The notes beneath the pieces were generated by a model, which made no database searches, had not been told where the DNA came from, and saw only the letters and a program-made list of their open reading frames with translations. From positions 1-64,000 of the forward strand of contig JABGOQ010000065.1 in assembly GCA_018645405.1 (NCBI GenBank): 64,000 nucleotides of DNA, written 5' to 3'. The position numbers and the translations under genes are program-made. This document shows positions 62,213 through 64,000 of this stretch, piece after piece. The DNA is from Anaerolineae bacterium. Lineage in GTDB: Bacteria > Chloroflexota > Anaerolineae > Anaerolineales > Villigracilaceae. Numbering within the stretch: position 1 is the stretch's first letter; the number at the start of each line of letters is the position of its first letter.

Positions 62213-63319
62213 ATGTCTCTCCCTCTCAACACTATCCTCCACGGCGATGCGATTGAAGTTCTCAATTCTCTTCCTGAGAACTCGGTTGATTTGATTTTCG
62301 CCGACCCGCCCTATAACCTGCAATTGGAGAAGGATTTGTGGCGACCAAATATGACCAAGGTTGACGCGGTGGATGATGAATGGGATCAGTTCAGCAGTTT
62401 TGAGCAATATGATCTTTTTACGAAAAAGTGGTTACGCGCAGCGAAACGCGTTCTGAAAGATACCGGTACAATTTGGGTGATTGGTTCTTATCATAATATT
62501 TATCGGGTTGGCTCGATTTTGCAAGATTTAGACTATTGGATTTTGAATGATATCCTCTGGATCAAGACCAATCCCATGCCCAATTTTCGAGGCGTCCGCT
62601 TTGCTAACGCCCACGAAACCTTGCTTTGGGCAAAGAAGGATAAAAAGTCAAAATATACCTTCAATCATTTCGCGATGAAGGGCTTGAATAACGATAAACA
62701 AATGCGCTCCGACTGGGTGATTCCAATTTGCACAGGGAAAGAACGCATCAAAGTCAATGGTAAAAAAGCCCACGCCACGCAAAAGCCAGAAACGCTGCTA
62801 TATCGGGTGATTTCATCTTCATCCAAACCCGGGGATGTGGTGCTCGATCCATTTTTCGGGAGCGGGACAACCGGAGCGGTTGCGAAGAAGCTGCACCGCA
62901 ACTGGATTGGGATTGAGCGTGATGAGGGCTATATCAAAGTTGCCCAAGAGCGAATCGATGCCATAGATGCTGGAGAATATCGGGAAGATGTATATTTAGC
63001 GGGCGTAAAAAAAACGGAACCACGCGTGCCTTTCGGGATGCTGCTCACAAAGGGAAGCCTGCGTCCCGGCGAGCGTCTCTGGTTTGGGGAGCAGAGCGAT
63101 ATCCACGCTACGATTCTGGCAAATGGGCATATCCAACACGAAGAGATGATTGGCTCCATCCACAAAATTGCTAAAACGCTCAAAAATGCGCCCTGCAATG
63201 GATGGACAAATTGGTATTATGAAGAAAATGGTGAAAGAAAAAAGATTGATGAACTACGAAAAGTAATCCGCCTAGAAATGAAACCGGAAAGCGAAAAAAG
63301 TCAAAAGGAGCAATCATGA
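62213..63319 (+). CDS. CcrM-type adenine-N6 DNA methyltransferase (GANTC-type predicted)
   Basis: A 368-residue beta-class methyltransferase: catalytic motif ADPPYN near residue 30, then the AdoMet motif DPFFGSGTTGAVAKK near 222. It has the extra C-terminal domain characteristic of CcrM (RVPFGMLLTKGSLRPGE, GSIHKIAKTL, CNGWTNWYYEENG), so GANTC is the predicted target. No restriction enzyme gene is next to it, so it is probably an orphan regulatory methyltransferase. Stop overlaps the next start (ATGA). No ribosome site; AT-rich upstream. Confidence 0.9.
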   Translation: MSLPLNTILHGDAIEVLNSLPENSVDLIFADPPYNLQLEKDLWRPNMTKVDAVDDEWDQFSSFEQYDLFTKKWLRAAKRVLKDTGTIWVIGSYHNIYRVGSILQDLDYWILNDILWIKTNPMPNFRGVRFANAHETLLWAKKDKKSKYTFNHFAMKGLNNDKQMRSDWVIPICTGKERIKVNGKKAHATQKPETLLYRVISSSSKPGDVVLDPFFGSGTTGAVAKKLHRNWIGIERDEGYIKVAQERIDAIDAGEYREDVYLAGVKKTEPRVPFGMLLTKGSLRPGERLWFGEQSDIHATILANGHIQHEEMIGSIHKIAKTLKNAPCNGWTNWYYEENGERKKIDELRKVIRLEMKPESEKSQKEQS

Positions 63320-64000
63320 ATATCCAATTGAAAGTCAACGGTAAAGACCACCAAATCACCGCCCTACCCGGCGACACCCTGCTCAGCACCCTGCGTGGGC
63401 TGGGCTATCACAGTATCAAATTCGGCGACGAACACGGCTACAGCGGCGCAGATACCATTCTGCTAGACGGCAAGCCCGTTAATGCCGGGATGATGCTCGC
63501 TGCCCAGGCAGAGGGACATGAGATCGCGACCCTCGAGGCGCTTGGCGAGCATCCTGAACAGGGCTGGAAGAAAACGAGTGGGTTACATCCCCTCCAGCAA
63601 GCCTTCATCGAAACAGGCGCAATTCAATCTGGCTACTGTGCACCAGCACAAATTATGGCTGCCTTCGCCTTACTTGAAAAAACACCCAACCCAACTGAGG
63701 CCGAAGTTCGGGAAGCACTCTCTGGTGTGCTTGACCGCGAAACGGGCTATGTTAAACCTGTCGAAGCCGTGATGCGTGCGAGCGCAATGATGCGTGGCGA
63801 AAAAATGGATGCGCCCGAAACAACATTATTCCCTTCCGAAAAAGCGCCCGAATATCAGATCGTTGGCAAATCAGAGCCAAAGGTAGATGCCATCAAACTT
63901 GCGCAAGGTAAATCTGCTTTTGTGGCAGATATTGATATGCGCGATATGCTCCACGCAAAGATATTAAAATCGCCTTATGCTCATGCGCTGATCAAATCCA
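63316..64000 (+). CDS. xdhD: XdhD-like molybdenum hydroxylase large subunit (5' part, runs off window)
   Basis: The first 228 codons of a protein with an N-terminal CoxS-like domain joined to the molybdopterin domain (starting near DAIKLAQGKSAFVAD, SPYAHALI). The CoxS fold is recognisable (LLDGKPVN, IQSGYCAPAQIM, ALSGVLDRETGY), but seven of eight [2Fe-2S] cysteines are replaced; only the Cys in SGYCAP remains. E. coli XdhD, as I recall its sequence, has likewise lost them. The clusters are probably absent, and electrons may go via YgfM/YgfK. Translationally coupled to the upstream methyltransferase; AAAGGAG site. Confidence 0.85.
   Translation, partial: MNIQLKVNGKDHQITALPGDTLLSTLRGLGYHSIKFGDEHGYSGADTILLDGKPVNAGMMLAAQAEGHEIATLEALGEHPEQGWKKTSGLHPLQQAFIETGAIQSGYCAPAQIMAAFALLEKTPNPTEAEVREALSGVLDRETGYVKPVEAVMRASAMMRGEKMDAPETTLFPSEKAPEYQIVGKSEPKVDAIKLAQGKSAFVADIDMRDMLHAKILKSPYAHALIKS

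Noticed and set aside
1-64000. tRNA, rRNA, transposase, integrase or replication origin
   Set aside because: No such sequence was recognised by reading; a covariance-model or HMM search would be needed to exclude a tRNA fully.

Overview
The window looks like chromosomal DNA of an anaerobic or facultatively anaerobic member of the Chloroflexota, most likely an Anaerolineae-type lineage. This is an inference from gene content: F420 synthesis genes, a 2028-residue alpha-2-macroglobulin, a Thermus-type second EF-G, and many Chloroflexota-like palindromic intergenic repeats. There is no rRNA or other phylogenetic marker here. I see no tRNA, rRNA, CRISPR array or transposase.

Region 1 (1-27.2 kb) is a sulfur and multiheme-cytochrome island. 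It opens with an operon for an octaheme cytochrome c of the tetrathionate-reductase (OTR) type, a Tat-exported four-cluster ferredoxin and a HybB/NrfD-type quinone-reactive membrane subunit. A small membrane protein and a sensor kinase/response regulator pair follow on the minus strand. Next comes a plus-strand operon: ArsR-type regulator, TusA, MvhD-like protein, two HdrA/Qmo-type flavoproteins, a small winged-helix protein, a QmoC-like membrane subunit, two DsrE-like proteins, a second TusA and a YeeE/YedE (TsuA-like) thiosulfate-type transporter. After a LysR regulator there is a second OTR with a cytochrome b561, preceded by a decayed fragment of the NrfD gene. Then come another ArsR regulator coupled to a third OTR, a seven-heme cytochrome c fused to a cytochrome b561 domain, and two more YeeE/YedE proteins, one carrying a rhodanese domain without its catalytic cysteine. 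Together these suggest uptake of a sulfur compound, protein-bound sulfane relay (TusA/DsrE), electron exchange with quinone through the Qmo-like complex, and periplasmic reduction or oxidation of sulfur or nitrogen substrates by the OTRs. No dsrAB, aprAB, sat or sox genes are present in the window.

Region 2 (27.2-41.9 kb) is ordinary cell-envelope and accessory DNA: a MacA/MacB-type efflux operon with a lipoprotein, an EF-G paralogue, an interrupted membrane-protein gene, a three-gene ABC-2 exporter, a SRPBCC protein, a methyltransferase, a haem-binding DUF3365/HAMP protein, a GNAT acetyltransferase behind a possible attenuator, and a CYTH protein. Region 3 (42-54.3 kb) holds the macroglobulin gene and an F420 cluster: cofE, a separate FbiB-C-like nitroreductase, cofD and cofC, interleaved with a 2H phosphoesterase, two PPOX-fold flavin/F420 oxidoreductases and a diguanylate cyclase. 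Region 4 (54.4-64 kb) carries a scattered ygfK / ygfM / xdhD-like set (purine or related molybdenum hydroxylase), with a thioesterase, an M16C metallopeptidase and a CcrM-type DNA methyltransferase placed between its members. The last gene runs off the window.
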